64,000 nucleotides of DNA, from positions 177,501 to 241,500 of the forward strand of contig QNQO01009173.1 of assembly GCA_003290165.1 (NCBI GenBank), read 5' to 3'. The notes below the pieces were generated by a model that searched no databases, had not been told where the DNA came from, and saw nothing but the letters and a program-made list of their open reading frames with translations. This stretch comes from Berberis thunbergii (taxonomy: Eukaryota; Streptophyta; Magnoliopsida; Ranunculales; Berberidaceae). Made by a program: the position numbers and the translations under genes. Shown in pieces: positions 1-11,759 of the stretch (its first letter is position 1; every line of letters starts with the position of its first letter).

Positions 1-374
1 CAGCAAAGTATTCTATTCTCGCTTTTCGATTCCTGTCTGTCACTTTTTGGTTCATCTGTTAGTGAAGACACAAACCTATCTGCAGACTGCACTATACTGA
101 AACTATACATAACCTTCTGACTGAAGATGTTCAATGGCTGATAACAAAAGATAAAGAAATTCGAAACAAAGATACCTTTGCTTCTTCCATCATATACCAA
201 AACCAGAGGCAAGAAGAAAAATCAACCATGGGTTATAATTACAAGAAATAAAAACATTAAATCTTTGCTCAGTGTTAGGGACTACAGGTTCACTAAGAAT
301 GATTCTCCTTAATTAGTTACAGTGCCTCAACCTAGTGCCAAAAACACACATCAAAACTAAGCCAACCTTGAAAT
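1..374. other. Flank downstream of the small membrane protein gene
   Basis: No coding sequence recognised. This is the probable 3' UTR and downstream flank of the minus-strand gene that ends at 375. AT-rich, without a clear repeat. Confidence 0.4.
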
Positions 375-3300
375 TCAATCTTTGCTCTCTTTTGGAATAT
401 CTTTAGGAGGGACTCCATCCTTCGGTGGTGCCTTCTCTGTGAGCCTGTATGGATATCCAGATCAAACATAACATAAGCTACTGACGGGAAGTTTGCCAAT
501 AAAATTTGTGAACTTAAAAATAAAAATCTCTAAACCATTGTGTAACATTCACAAGCCAATTACGTGTATCTAAGGAAATGATATCGCCATTCCGAATGCT
601 AGTTCTAGGATGTTTACAAAACCTGGTAATTTGTCTGTCAAATTTTGGTTGTAGTCGAAGCATGCCCAGCAATAGTTTCATCAAACCTAATTAAATTATT
701 GTTAAATGACAAAATATACCCCTATCGAATAAAAATTAAAATTTAGCAACTTTTTTTAAGGTTAAATTTCATTAATAATCCGAAATGATAACCAGTACTA
801 ATCAATGACGCATTTTGTGATGTAAACATCCTGATAAACTCCAACCTATTTCTGTCTCTGTCTCTCGCTCCACTGTTGTTTCTTCTTTTTACCAAAATAG
901 ACCTACTTGCTGAACTCGCTGACATGTATTAGTAATACATAGACCCAATAGTTAAGTTTTTCCTTTTCTATTTCTTATTTTATTTAAACAATTAGTTATA
1001 CCATTTTATTTTATCAATCAGAGAAATGATATATTGATTAAAGGGCAGGTCACTGTGACCGAGGATATCAAAGGACTGCCAAAAAATAAAACATGCTAAA
1101 AAAGTTACCACAATTAAAAATACAATCATGAAAATTGCTATTAGTGACGATCCATTTTTCTAGAAATAGCTTGTGCATTCCTCTTATAGTCCTTGAAAAT
1201 TTTGGCACTTCTCTATTTCAAATCACCAAGCAAGTCGCCACTAGGACCCTATCCCATAGCCATTTCTCCCAGTTATTCTTTTTTAATTCGTTTCTTCCTT
1301 TTTTGCGATAACAAAAGATAAATAAAAATGATAGGGACAAAGCCAATTGTGAGAGGGTGGGGAAAGCCCCGAGCCCCAAAAAACTTTACACTTAACTGAT
1401 AGATTTAAGAGTGCACTTGGTTACATGGAATCATATTCCATGGGATTCCATAAGGGATTCATACATCTAAGCTAAATTGAAGTAACATTCATTGCCACCA
1501 TTAGATTTTGAGATCAATGGTGGGAGAAAATTTTATGAACATGGGAATCACACTCCTTATTCCCCCCAAAGCATGTGATTCTCATGTTTATGGGACTTCA
1601 ATTCTCACCATAAATCACAAAATTTAATAGTGGATCCTTAAATTAGCTTAGATGTACGTGGTCCCTCATGGATTCCTATGAAATAGGATTGCATACAACC
1701 AAACACACCCTAAATTGATCCACGATTTCCCTAATTCTCTAGTCTCGTTAATTTATTACATTACAAAAAAATTAAAATAAAATGATTTCTTAGGCTGCCC
1801 CACACAGCAAAAGTTTTCAGTTCTAGTATCAAGTTACCTATATATAATTTTGTCCTAACACTAAAACAAGTCCTAACTCAACTACACAAGAAAACCTGCT
1901 TCATCCCCAATGATCTTGTTTCTAGACTACTAGTGTTTTTATGCACGTAAGGCTTCCATTAAGCTATCTGGATGCCACATTAAAAGATACTTCTCTAAAT
2001 ACTCGTGTCACGAGTAAGAAGGATGATGGATGCTACCCATTACAAACTTATGAGTTTCCTCCATAGATTGAAAACGTCTTTATTGTATCTCCAATGCCAT
2101 TCTCCTAAGAGTGCAATATTAATCTTCTTGAACCATCCCATATCTCTCTTTATCCTTATTTCACCGTGCAAATGATGAACCGTCAACGTAGGAAATATGG
2201 GCAAGCAAACACTACACTCGATTTTGCTAACAAGTGGGAATTCAACATCATTTCTAAATATTAGCAAAACCATTGAAACGTTGAAGAACAGAAAAACATG
2301 TAGGAGAGCACATGCTTATAAATTTTTCCATTAAAAAATCGGTTTTCTTCAGTGTTGCATTCTCGCAATGACCTTAAAGGGGAATATCATGTTAAAAAAT
2401 TTCATGAATATCCCACTCCCAAGTCCCTCATTGAAACTTATGTCACAATCGCAAACCTAAACACATTTTTCCTTATTACCTTAAACTACAAGAGAAAAAA
2501 ACTCCAAAGTTCAACTCCTCAAGGAGAAACTGAGGAAGCCTAAGACATCCTTTTCCTAAAATGAGGTCTACATTCATCCCAACCCCATAAGATCAAGAAT
2601 AAAGACTATGCATGAATCCTCGACCTACAGCTGCTTCATTATTTCTTCGTGCAGAAAGGTTATAACTCTGCCTCCCCCACCCCACCCCGACACACACACC
2701 AACAACTTTTTTCAACTTTTTTCTGGCACAGAAGTCACACACATGTCGAGTACCTTCACAACCCTACCTGGTCGCCCTTTTCCTACATAACATTTTGTCA
2801 CCCCTGCAGTATTAGCACTGATTCTGTCCTCAGATATTGAAAAACAATGAGAGATCTAATCATCACCATCCCCTCTCATTCCTTGTATATCTGCATTTGA
2901 TGAATATGAACTCTCCAATTCAAAATCAATCCTTTATATTAGGGGTGGGCATTTAGGACCGAACCGACAACCGGACCGATCGGGTCGGTTCGGATCGGTT
3001 TTAATTAATTAAAAAAGTTTCGGTTGTTAAAGCCCGGCCCAAAGTTTCTGGTCTGGGCCTCGGTTTCCATTTCTGAAGCTCGTCGGGTAACCGACCCGGC
3101 CCAACTCCTCGACTCCCTATAAACAAACTATAAATTAGATAATGGAGAGACTCCCTATAAACAAAGTTTGTTGATGTTGACAAAGAGCAAGGAGAGACTC
3201 ACTTTTTCATTACGGTTCTTCTTTGCCATTCTTCTTCGAACCAAGGGACAGAGAGCAGGGCGAGAGCTGAGAGACGAGAGGGACAGAGCGGTGTTCGATG

Positions 3301-4914
3301 GTGTTGTGGTGCGGTGTTTGGCAATCGATGGTGATGTTGACATCAATAGAGAGGTATCGACGGTTCTTCTTTGCCATTCTTCTTCGAACCAAGGGACAGA
3401 GAGCAGGGAGAGAGCTGGGAGACGAGAGGGACAAAGATGGAGAGAGCAGGGAGACGAGAGCTTTGAGGTGCACAGTTACGGTGGAATCTCAGCTGGATTC
3501 ACACTGGCGAAGCTTCGATTGAACCAAATTCGTGCCTCACACTGGTCGAAGCTTCGATTGAACCAACATAGTTGATCTTGCTGGAATCTCAGTCTGATCG
3601 AGAGGGAGGAGAAGGGAAAGGGGAGATTTGTTCTTCTCTAATGGAGAGGGAGGAGAAGTTTTCTTGTCTGATGGAGAGGGAGGACAAGGGAGAGGGGAGA
3701 TTTGAGGAAAGAGATGGTGAATGAATTTTGGGCTTAATTTCAATTTGGGCTTTATAAAGTGATAATGTGGGATTTGAGGGTAGAGCTTTATAAAATTCAA
3801 TTTGGGTTGAAATTTGGATTTTAAAAATTCAATCTGAATGTTGCTCTTAGGACCGAGACCGGCCCGTAATTCGGTTAACCGGGACCTCGGTTACCCGGTC
3901 AACTCAGTCCGGTTTCGGGTCTCATAAACACGGGCCCAAATTTCTCGGGCCGGTTTTCGGTTTTTAGATTTTGGGTCGTTTACCCGTACTTGCCCAGCCC
4001 TACTTTATATAATAGCTACGTTTGCAACTGACAAAATCCCAGTAAGCCCCTAACACCACCCACTTTCAACTGTCAAAATGCCTGTGATACAATTTTTCCA
4101 CAAACGCATTGGTCATTTGGTACAAGTTGCTGAGCTCATTCTTGGACCTCTACAATCCCTTCCACAAGAGGGCTATATTCATATCATGAACTTCCCTATT
4201 CTATCACTCCTCTCCTAAACTTAGGAGTTTCTTCAAGTTTGGGCCAATATCTATGATTTCATGGTAATCATCCCAAATAAAGTTCTACGATTGCATATTT
4301 TAAACTGGCTTTCCAATTGAATGGTAAATCAGAGTCTTGTCAGATTGTTTCCTTTTAAATTTGGATGAACTTCACTTTCAGCAATTTACAAGGTATTTTG
4401 ATTGTGTTTGACATAGAGTATCCAAATTCATCCTTGTTACAGAAACCATAGATTGACCAAAACCAATCAATTTACTTTTGAGGTTAATAGTTTTGCCTCA
4501 ATAGATTATATAATTCCCAAACCCAATTCAAACCCATGAAATTGCTTAACTTACAAACGTCTGGAAAACCCCAAACTTGGGTGATTTAACTAAAACCCCA
4601 ATTCATGTGACTGAGTTCAAGTGGCGAAATCAATAAACCCCATCATCAAAAAAGAATAAAGTTTGGATTTTTAATCACTAAACTTAGAAATTTCACACCT
4701 TTTCGTCCAAATATAAGATCTTTAATCAAGAAACAAACACAAAGAGGGGTTGGTGTTCTTACTTGGCAGCCGAAGCAGATTCCTCTTCAAGCCACTGCCG
4801 AATCTGACGAACGTTTCTTCTGAACATGGTGGCGGATTGCTTAACATCGCTACGCAGTAGGAGAACAACCGCGCTCACTCCGGCTACAGTAATGATGAAG
4901 TTCGTCAAGGCCAT
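375..4914 (-). CDS. Small single-pass membrane protein, 73 aa, two exons
   Basis: Exon 1 is 4763-4914 and exon 2 is 375-444. The ATG is at 4914-4912 and the TGA at 377-375. The donor reads CAA|GTAAGAAC and the acceptor ACAG|GCTC; phase 2 joins them without a break (152 + 70 nt = 73 codons plus stop). If exon 1 is read straight through, it stops one codon past the splice site, so an unspliced reading would give a plausible but false 51-aa protein. Residues 5-22 form one hydrophobic helix (ITVAGVSAVVLLL). After it comes a basic amphipathic stretch (FRRNVRQIRQWLEEE) and a Lys/Pro-rich tail (PPKDGVPPKDIPKESKD). I recall similar short, uncharacterised plant proteins with this N-terminal anchor and KDIPKE-like tail, but cannot name a function; an organelle or ER anchor is inference. 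The 4.3 kb intron holds two transposons. Confidence 0.72.
1409..1710. mobile_element. Tourist-like (PIF/Harbinger) MITE in intron
   Basis: The ends are imperfect terminal inverted repeats: GAGTGCACTTGGTT on the left, and on the right the reverse complement of GGGTGTGTTTGGTT. Both ends are flanked by TAA (1406-1408 and 1711-1713), the 3-bp target duplication typical of Tourist-type MITEs. The 302-bp body is largely self-complementary (ATTCCATGGGATTCC on the left, GGATTCCTATGAAATAGG on the right) and contains no ORF. It sits in the intron of the 73-aa membrane protein gene. Confidence 0.75.
2940..4002. mobile_element. Non-autonomous hAT transposon, 1,063 bp
   Basis: The left end is TAGGGGTGGGCA and the right end TGCCCAGCCCTA, a 12-bp inverted repeat with one mismatch. 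The element is flanked by the exact 8-bp direct repeat CTTTATAT (2932-2939 and 4003-4010), the hAT target duplication length. Subterminal regions are rich in CCGG/CGGTT words on both sides (2955-3110 and 3850-3990). The interior encodes no transposase; its short ORFs lie in internal duplications. It lies in the intron of the 73-aa membrane protein gene. Its terminus type matches the element at 25870-26613. Confidence 0.88.
3202..3440. repeat. Internal direct repeats of the hAT element
   Basis: An approximately 78-bp unit starting CGGTTCTTCTTTGCC and ending near GACGAGAGGGAC occurs at about 3210-3285 and again at about 3361-3434 with a few differences. Just downstream a shorter unit, GAAGCTTCGATTGAACCA, is also repeated (3509-3526 and 3548-3565). 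These duplications create the overlapping short ORFs on both strands here; none looks like a protein. Confidence 0.75.
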
Positions 4915-5890
4915 GAAGTTTGCTCTTCTTCTTCGCTGTTTGCTCTAAAAAATGGAAAAGAAAAAAAAAACTACCTTTTAACACAGTTTGATTTTTTTGG
5001 ACAGGAGAAAAAAGAAATGATTTGAATGAAGACAATGAAAACGTGTTCCCTAAACTATTCTAATTCGGATTTCCTTTGTTTCCAAATCCAATTCTTAAAT
5101 AGAAATTGTGCTAAAAGGACTCAATTTCTAGTTGATTGATTATCAGTTTAAAATCGTGTTTAAGGTTTAAGTTTCACTAAAGCTTATGCGCACGCTTATT
5201 TATCTTACGGTTGTTGAATAATAAGCTTGTTAAAAATATGTTTTTTAAGAGAACTATTGATGTATAACATATGACTTAAATAATTGAAGACATGATATAC
5301 TGACCAAAGACAAAATGACGTAATTAAAATTTACAGATTTAACGTCCAAGCTCGAAATGAGGCATACAATACCTTTTCAAAAAGAGAAACCACGTTATAG
5401 GTACAACTCACTGCTATGCCATGTACGATGAATTTTAGGCAAATGACATCATTTAGGTTTTCAAAACAACACTTTATTGTTTTGGAATAGAATTTTAGTT
5501 TATATTTTTCAAATAATATTTTTGTTTAATTTTTAACAGGATTATAGTTTTTATTTCCCAATAGACATTTTCAAAGGCTATTAGGACAATTGAAAGTTGA
5601 GTTACGTCTTTAAATTGCTCTCATGTATTGCTCAATGATTTATTTAATCAAATTATTATTCAAATAAATTTTTTGTTTTATCTTTTCTGATGGATTCCAA
5701 ATTGTTTTTAGCGAATTCCAGATTGTTTTTGTTTGAAATAAACACATTCATAGCTTTCTTACACAGCATTCTTTCAATGCAGGAAATCACCACAAGCAAT
5801 TCAAGCCATGTCACCCAACTTGCAACTCTCCATTAGTCCTAGAATCCCGAGTCCTAATCTGCAAACCCTGTGGTAAATCAGGGTCATAAA
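4915..5890. other. Upstream flank of the small membrane protein gene
   Basis: Intergenic, holding the 5' UTR and promoter side of the minus-strand gene that starts at 4914. The remainder is AT-rich DNA up to the retrotransposon target site. No gene seen. Confidence 0.4.
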
Positions 5891-5895
5891 GTCTA

Positions 5896-6925
5896 TGTTG
5901 TAACTGTTGTATAAGATTCAAATAAAAAGTTAGGAATGAATATACCAATTATTCTTTGGTTGAGTCGCGGACTAGGTCGCTCTCTTGAAGACGTTTCGCT
6001 GCTCTGCCCAAGATTGTGCAAGCAGTGTACTAGCCCCGCCGTCCCCAGGATAAAATAGCCCAAATCTTCTCTGTCTCGTTCAAACAATTGCACATTTGAT
6101 GAACGGAATACTATCACCCTTAAACTCTTGTTTTTGCTCGGAATCATCAATACATTGTATATAATTTAACAAAGCTAAAAACACTTCTTTGATTGGAATA
6201 CAAAATGAATTAACTAATTACAAAAGGGAAAATATTTTTTTTTCTAATTGCAAAACGAAATGCTCTTGTTGAAAAAAAAATTTTCTTTTTTTCTACACTT
6301 CTTTTATAAACTCTAACTTTGTGTTGTTTTATAGTGAGAATGTAGATTCATCAAGAGATAAAAATCAGGATAAGTGCATTGACAAAACAAAGAACTCGAC
6401 TAGGTTCATTAGCACAACAAATGCATGAAAAAACGTCCAAGCTTAATTGCTCTTAAAAACAAAGCATGAAAAACGTCCAAGCTTAATTGCACTTTAAAAA
6501 CAAAACATAGAAAACGTCCAAACTTAATTGCACTTAAAAACAAAACATGGAAAACATGGCAATAGGAAGATGTCTAGATTCATGTACAAAATTCTGTCTA
6601 GATTCATCCCTCTCATGAGATTCAAAATTTGTAGCAAAAAGAATGTGTTACTCTCTTAATGACCCGACCCGACCCGGACGGACGGCAGCGAGCACGAGAG
6701 TCTATCTCTTCTCTCCTCACAAAAGTGTGGTACCCCAAGGGGTCCAAGCCCAAGTCCTAACAATCTTTTTATAAACTCTACCACAAAGAGTTGTATAGTA
6801 GATATGGGACTAGTATTAGAGAGAGAGATCCAGAGATCGAAACCTGTTAAACACCCATTTTCTTTTATTTAAAAAGTCATATTTCCAACAATCCCCCACT
6901 TGGATTTTTAAAACAATTTTCAACA
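5896..6925 (-). repeat. 3' LTR (minus orientation)
   Basis: About 1,030 bp, matching 10661-11660 over its whole length with scattered substitutions and indels. It contains three tandem copies of an approximately 38-bp unit with core ACGTCCAA(G/A)CTTAATTGC (about 6430-6545), where the other LTR has two. On the minus strand the element's polypurine tract precedes it (6926-6936). A second copy of that tract lies inside the LTR (about 6891-6901). Confidence 0.88.
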
Positions 6926-7465
6926 ATCCCCCACTTGGATTTAAAAAACAATTTTCATCGAGCAATCTAAAAATATAAGATTGTGCATAAACAAAAGTGT
7001 CTTTCGACTTGAACTCTTGCGTAGTGTTCATGCTTTAGATTATACTAGAGTAACTCGTAGTTTTGAACTCTATCTCTAATAGACATTACACGCACAACCT
7101 TACCAGGGTGAAGTCTAAAAAGCTCATGCGTTACGGCCATGCACGTATATCCCACTATAGTGAAAGCTCTAGGAATTTTGCCCACAAATTCCATAGGAAG
7201 CGGCCAAACTTTCACAATCACTTGAGTGAGTCTATCAAGAGTACTCTTGTAGCTAGGTACTCCACCTCACATAGAGTATAGACCTCATTAAGAGTTTTTT
7301 AACTCATCCTACAATCGCTTCAGGAATTCATGCTTTAATCTAGGAATGAGATTGTTATTTTGTCAGCATGATTCACATCATATCATTCACGACTTGTTAT
7401 TACTCATTGAACCTATTTTTTGGGATCTCCAGTCTATAGGTTGGGTTACTGTCATGAATGACTCA

Positions 7466-8336
7466 TCAATCTAAGGGCATTAGTCTCATTCCTTTCGAGG
7501 TTTGCAAAACCTTCTCTATAGCTAATCCTTTCGTCAAATGATCAGCCAAGTTCGCATCAGTTCGTACATGATCCACTCTCACAGCACCAGTAGATAGAAA
7601 CTCTCTAACTGTACTGTGCTTACGACTTATTTGTCGTCTCTTGCTGTTATAATAACAGTTTTATATTTTCGCAATAGCCGCGGTACTATCGCAATGGATC
7701 AGACAACTGGAATCGGTCTTTCCCATAAAAGGATCTCTGCTAGCAAGTTTCTCAACCAACCTGCTTCTTCACTAGCCACGGCTAATGCTATATTCTCTGA
7801 CTCCATCGTGGACTGTGCCAGAATGGTTTGTTTCTTGGATTTCCAAGAAACAGCTCCACCAGCTATATTGAAAATATAGCCACTAGTGCCTTTGGAGTCA
7901 TCTGAAAGGGTATTCCAATCAGCATCGCTATATCCTTCAAGGACAGCAGGAAACTTCTGATTATGTAATCCGAGGTTCTTAGTCCTCTTAAGGTACCTCA
8001 TGACCTTTTCAATTGCATCTATGAGGCTCTTTGAAAGCTAAGGAAAACCTCCTCGATTGAAAAGACGTAGTAATCAGGCCCAAGGTGTTTAGAAGGTCGT
8101 TTCCTTTTACTTCTCCTAGGCTCAGATTCTATGACTTTATCAGATGCATTCATCCTTATCATAGGCACGTTATTTGAGGATGTACCCCCACTATTCCTCG
8201 AAATAATCCCCATTATACCTTGAAAATAAATTAAATTTATCTTTCCATGAATAATTCCTTGAGAAACACAAAAAATCAGGATCCACAAAATTATTTTTAG
8301 CATGTATAATGTTAAAAATATACGTAAGCTTTCCAT
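7466..8336 (-). pseudogene. Copia pol remnant: integrase-RT linker fused to RNase H
   Basis: Reading minus: the segment to about 8040 carries the basic linker EPRRSKRKRPSKHLGPDYY, which in Copia polyproteins lies between integrase and reverse transcriptase. It is followed almost at once by [18 protein letters not shown] and the RNase H core ([21 protein letters not shown]). Catalytic Asp residues are visible in YSDADW and in the downstream HCDSTAA. The usual STTEAEY box reads STMESEN, so the acidic motif is altered. The reverse transcriptase (normally over 200 residues) is missing between the two parts. A frameshift after ERPIPVV (about 7699) and a stop after AAIAKI follow. The reading then continues through REFLSTGAVRVDHVRT and ADHLTKGL to a TGA at 7468-7466. 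Non-functional. Confidence 0.85.
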
Positions 8337-8399
8337 TAAGGGACTTTTGAACTTCGGTTCCTCTAACTATTGTCAAAAACAGGTTTAGCCACATTTTGA

Positions 8400-10660
8400 A
8401 TGCATATTAAGTGACGGTCTTCTTGCTATCTGAAGCAGACCGTGCATTCAACTGTTAAGGACCCACAAAATGAGAATATCGAATAAAATACCCATTCTAT
8501 TCACCTCGCTATTCTCATTTTCTTTTAAGTTCAAGGATCAACTAAGAATAGCATTAGAAAACGTACCTTAAATTCAGCTTCTGAATTTTTTCAAACTTTG
8601 ATGTAATCACCAAGCTAGATTTGTGCATTCTCTGGGAATTTAGTTGCAGACTTAGATAGTAAAACTTCACAACAAAATCAAGCAATAGCTTGAATTGTTC
8701 TACATTGCCATCAACATCATCATCATGAGAACATATCATTTCCATAAGAGTTCATGTCCTCATGTGGAAGTCCGACCAACTTATGGTCTGAGGAAAATCA
8801 TTTATGCATTGACATCAAGAACATAATTCATAGGTCAATCTGTATACAAATGATTCATTATAGCCTCCTTATGTCAGTTTAACATCAAACATCAACTGTA
8901 ACATTAATCACAAAGTTTTCTTTCCATCAATAGTATTGAGAAATAGAAGCATTCCCAATTTTCACAATAGATCAATTATTGTTCTCACCAAAATAGACAG
9001 AATCATCCAAAGTGCATAACACAATTATCAGAAAACTGCATACTCATTCTCTAAAGAGTAACATGCATAGATGATATTGTTCACTTCTCACGAAATGTTC
9101 AAATGAAATTTATTGATGATATTCCGACTCAGAAAGCTTAAAAGAGCAACACCTTTAATTAAATTCTATGAAAATTAACTTTAAAGCATGGTGTTCTATT
9201 CAGACACAATCTCCTCTAGTTAGTCCTCCATGGTTTTAGAGTCTAGACTACATTTTACATTGTCAACATGTGTACAAATATGTCAATCCCTAATCGCGCT
9301 AGTCATAATGATAACTAATATGATTTCACTTCCTGACATGGATTTAGTTGACTATGTTTTTAAAGCAGCCTTTAAAGGATTCAAAATGTTATGAACATAA
9401 GCGCTTCCAGGCCTTTAGATGTTATACAATCAGTCAAACGCGGTGGATATGCAAAATTAAAAACAGATGCATGATCCATCAAGTATTTTCTAAAAAGTGT
9501 TCAAGATGTGTGGACTATGAGCATAGTTACAATATTAATCGTCTTTCAAAAGCCAAAACTATGAACATAACAAAGTTTAGCATGCCAAATATTAAAAGTA
9601 CACAAATCTCAAAATCATGTGGATTTTTTTTTCAATAAATCCAAACAAATATAACCCTCTTTCAAACCTTTCAAATGTTGCCATGGGGTTGTATCCTTGC
9701 ATAGAAAACTGCTCCCAACCCAATTTGACAACAAGAACTACCACCCAAGGTAACAAAGGTACATAGTGCAAACAAAACTAAACTCCAATCCTTGAAACAA
9801 AGTTTGTTTAGGCTAATGAGTTCCAAAACAATTAATTTAACAGACACATAGAAACAACAAGGCAATAACATACACTTCCTTAAATAGTCCAACTTGTACA
9901 AAACAAGGAAAGCGTCCCATTCATATATTATGTTTGGCTCTCCAGAAGCAATATTTCAAAGCTTTCATGCATATCCTTATTTATTACTTTTAGACTTATA
10001 TAACCTTCATAAACATGACTGCTACTCCATTTTTATGCTTGTTATATGACAGGAAAATATTCTTAAACTCAATTGAAGGATTTTCCCAATCAATGAGCGT
10101 ATAACTAATACATGAGAACAATGAGGATATAACTAATCTATAACCATGATTAAGAGTCAAAATCAAAATGCACAGATTCATCCTCTCTAATTAATGCATA
10201 ACAAAACAGTATGTCAACAAGCGTATAGAGCACAATTTTCCTAATATTTTCACATCAAAGTAATGTTTGGCAACCTCCTTGGATCCCTTTGGAACAAGGA
10301 ATAGTCCATTGCTAAAGTCAGTGTCATAACTCAACTTCACTTCTAGTGTGCATTACATTTGTAGGAAGTGAAGCACATTGATCAAAGAATATTATTGTTA
10401 CCAACAGTTGGATCAATTTATAAAAGAAGCCTAAGTTTCTGACTCAGAAAATGTTATGCTGACGAAATGCATTGAGTTCAGAATATTAATTGTTCATCGC
10501 TAATCTATATATACCCAACTATATACGATTCACTTCTTTAACAATTAACTCAAATCTTATGTGTGATCAAGTGTGTGCATTCTTGTATTACAAATATATG
10601 CTAACTTTGTTTAGCAAATTCAATATTTGTAATCATGGCAGAAAGAACACGTCTTAAAAT
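8400..10660. other. Unassigned interior of the retrotransposon
   Basis: AT-rich sequence where gag, protease and integrase would be expected on the minus strand. I can translate no recognisable domain in any frame. An imperfect inverted repeat around TTACAAATATTG and TATATTTGTAA lies at about 10590-10635, next to the 5' LTR. The content may be decayed coding sequence or captured foreign DNA. Confidence 0.4.
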
Positions 10661-11660
10661 TGTTGTAACTGCTGTATAAGATTCAAATGCTGTAAAAGAT
10701 TCAAATAAAAAATTAGGAACGAAGATACCAATTATTCTTGGGTTGAGTCACGGACTAGGTCGCTCTTTTTCAAACGTTTCGTGGCTCTGGCCAAGATTGT
10801 GCAAGCAGTGTACTAGCCCCACCGTCCCCAGGATAAAACAGCGCAGAATCTTCTTTGTCTCGTTCAAACAATTGCACAGTTGATGAACGAAATACTATCA
10901 CCCTTAAGCTCTTGTTTTTGCTCGGAATCATCAATACATTGTATGTAATTTAACAAAGCTAAAAACACTTTTTTGATTGTAATACAAAATGAATTAACTA
11001 ATTACAAAAGGGAAAAAAAAATTTCTCTAATTGCAAAACGAAATGCTTTTGTTGCAAAAAAAAATTTCTTTTTTTTCTGCACTTCTTTTATAAACTCTAA
11101 CTTTGTGTTGTTTTTATAGTGAGAATATAGATTCATCAAGATATGAAAATCCGGATAAGTGCATTGACAAAACAAAGAACTCGACTAGGTTCATTGGCAC
11201 AACAAATGCATGAAACAACGTCCAAACTTAATTGCTATTAAAAACAAAGCATGGAAAACGTCCAAACTTAATTGCACTTAAAAACAAAACATGGAAAACA
11301 TGGCAATAGGAAGATGTCTAGATTCATATACAAAATTCTGTCTAGATTCATCCATCTCATGAGATTTAGCAAAAAGAATGTGTTACTCTCTTAATGACCC
11401 GACCCGACCCGGACAGATGACGGCGGGCGCGAGAGTCTATCTCTCATCTCCTCACAAAAGTGTGGTACCCCAAGGGGTCCAAGCCCAAGTCCTAACATTC
11501 TCCTTATAAACTCTACCACAAAGAGTTGTATAGTAGATATGGGACTAATATTAGAGAGAGAGATCCAGAGATCGAAACCTGTTAAACACTTATTTTCTTT
11601 TGTTTAAAAAGCCATATTTCCAACAATCCCCCACTTGAATTTTTAAAACAATTTTCAACA
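10661..11660 (-). repeat. 5' LTR (minus orientation)
   Basis: 1,000 bp, the partner of 5896-6925. It has two copies of the CGTCCAA(A)CTTAATTGC unit (about 11217-11285) instead of three, and a small duplication of the AAGATTCAAA word near 10678-10705. On the plus strand it is followed directly by the target duplication GTCTA. Confidence 0.88.
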
Positions 11661-11759
11661 GTCTAACAATGATTGTTTTGATCATCTAACTAAAGTTAAA
11701 ATTAATTATTTTATGAATCCAATGCTGAATCCAATGCCCTTACTAATACCTTTCGAAAC

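Larger units (their letters stand above)
5896..11660 (-). mobile_element. Copia-type LTR retrotransposon, internally deleted
   Basis: Two long direct repeats (5896-6925 and 10661-11660) flank a 3.7 kb interior. Both begin TGTTG and end TTCAACA on the plus strand, and the whole is bounded by the perfect 5-bp target duplication GTCTA (5891-5895 and 11661-11665). Read on the minus strand, the sequence before the 3' LTR is a purine tract, AAGTGGGGGAT, directly followed by TGTTGA: a polypurine tract and LTR start of Copia style. The only recognisable coding sequence is the pol C-terminus (7466-8336), also minus. Gag, protease, integrase core and reverse transcriptase are not recognisable. Between about 8400 and 10660 I see only AT-rich sequence without homology I can name, and no clear primer binding site next to the 5' LTR. 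The element could have moved only with proteins supplied by a relative. Confidence 0.9.

Noticed and set aside
3168..3575. 135-codon plus-strand ORF and overlapping minus ORFs
   Set aside because: Lie in the internal direct repeats of the hAT element; the same peptide occurs twice through duplication and matches no transposase.
4759..4914. Complete 51-aa protein from exon 1 alone
   Set aside because: The stop overlaps a strong donor GTAAG, and a phase-matched exon at 375-444 supplies a tail typical of this protein type.
9348..9638. 96-codon plus-strand ORF within the LTR element
   Set aside because: Opposite to the element's coding strand, no domain, AT-rich chance frame.
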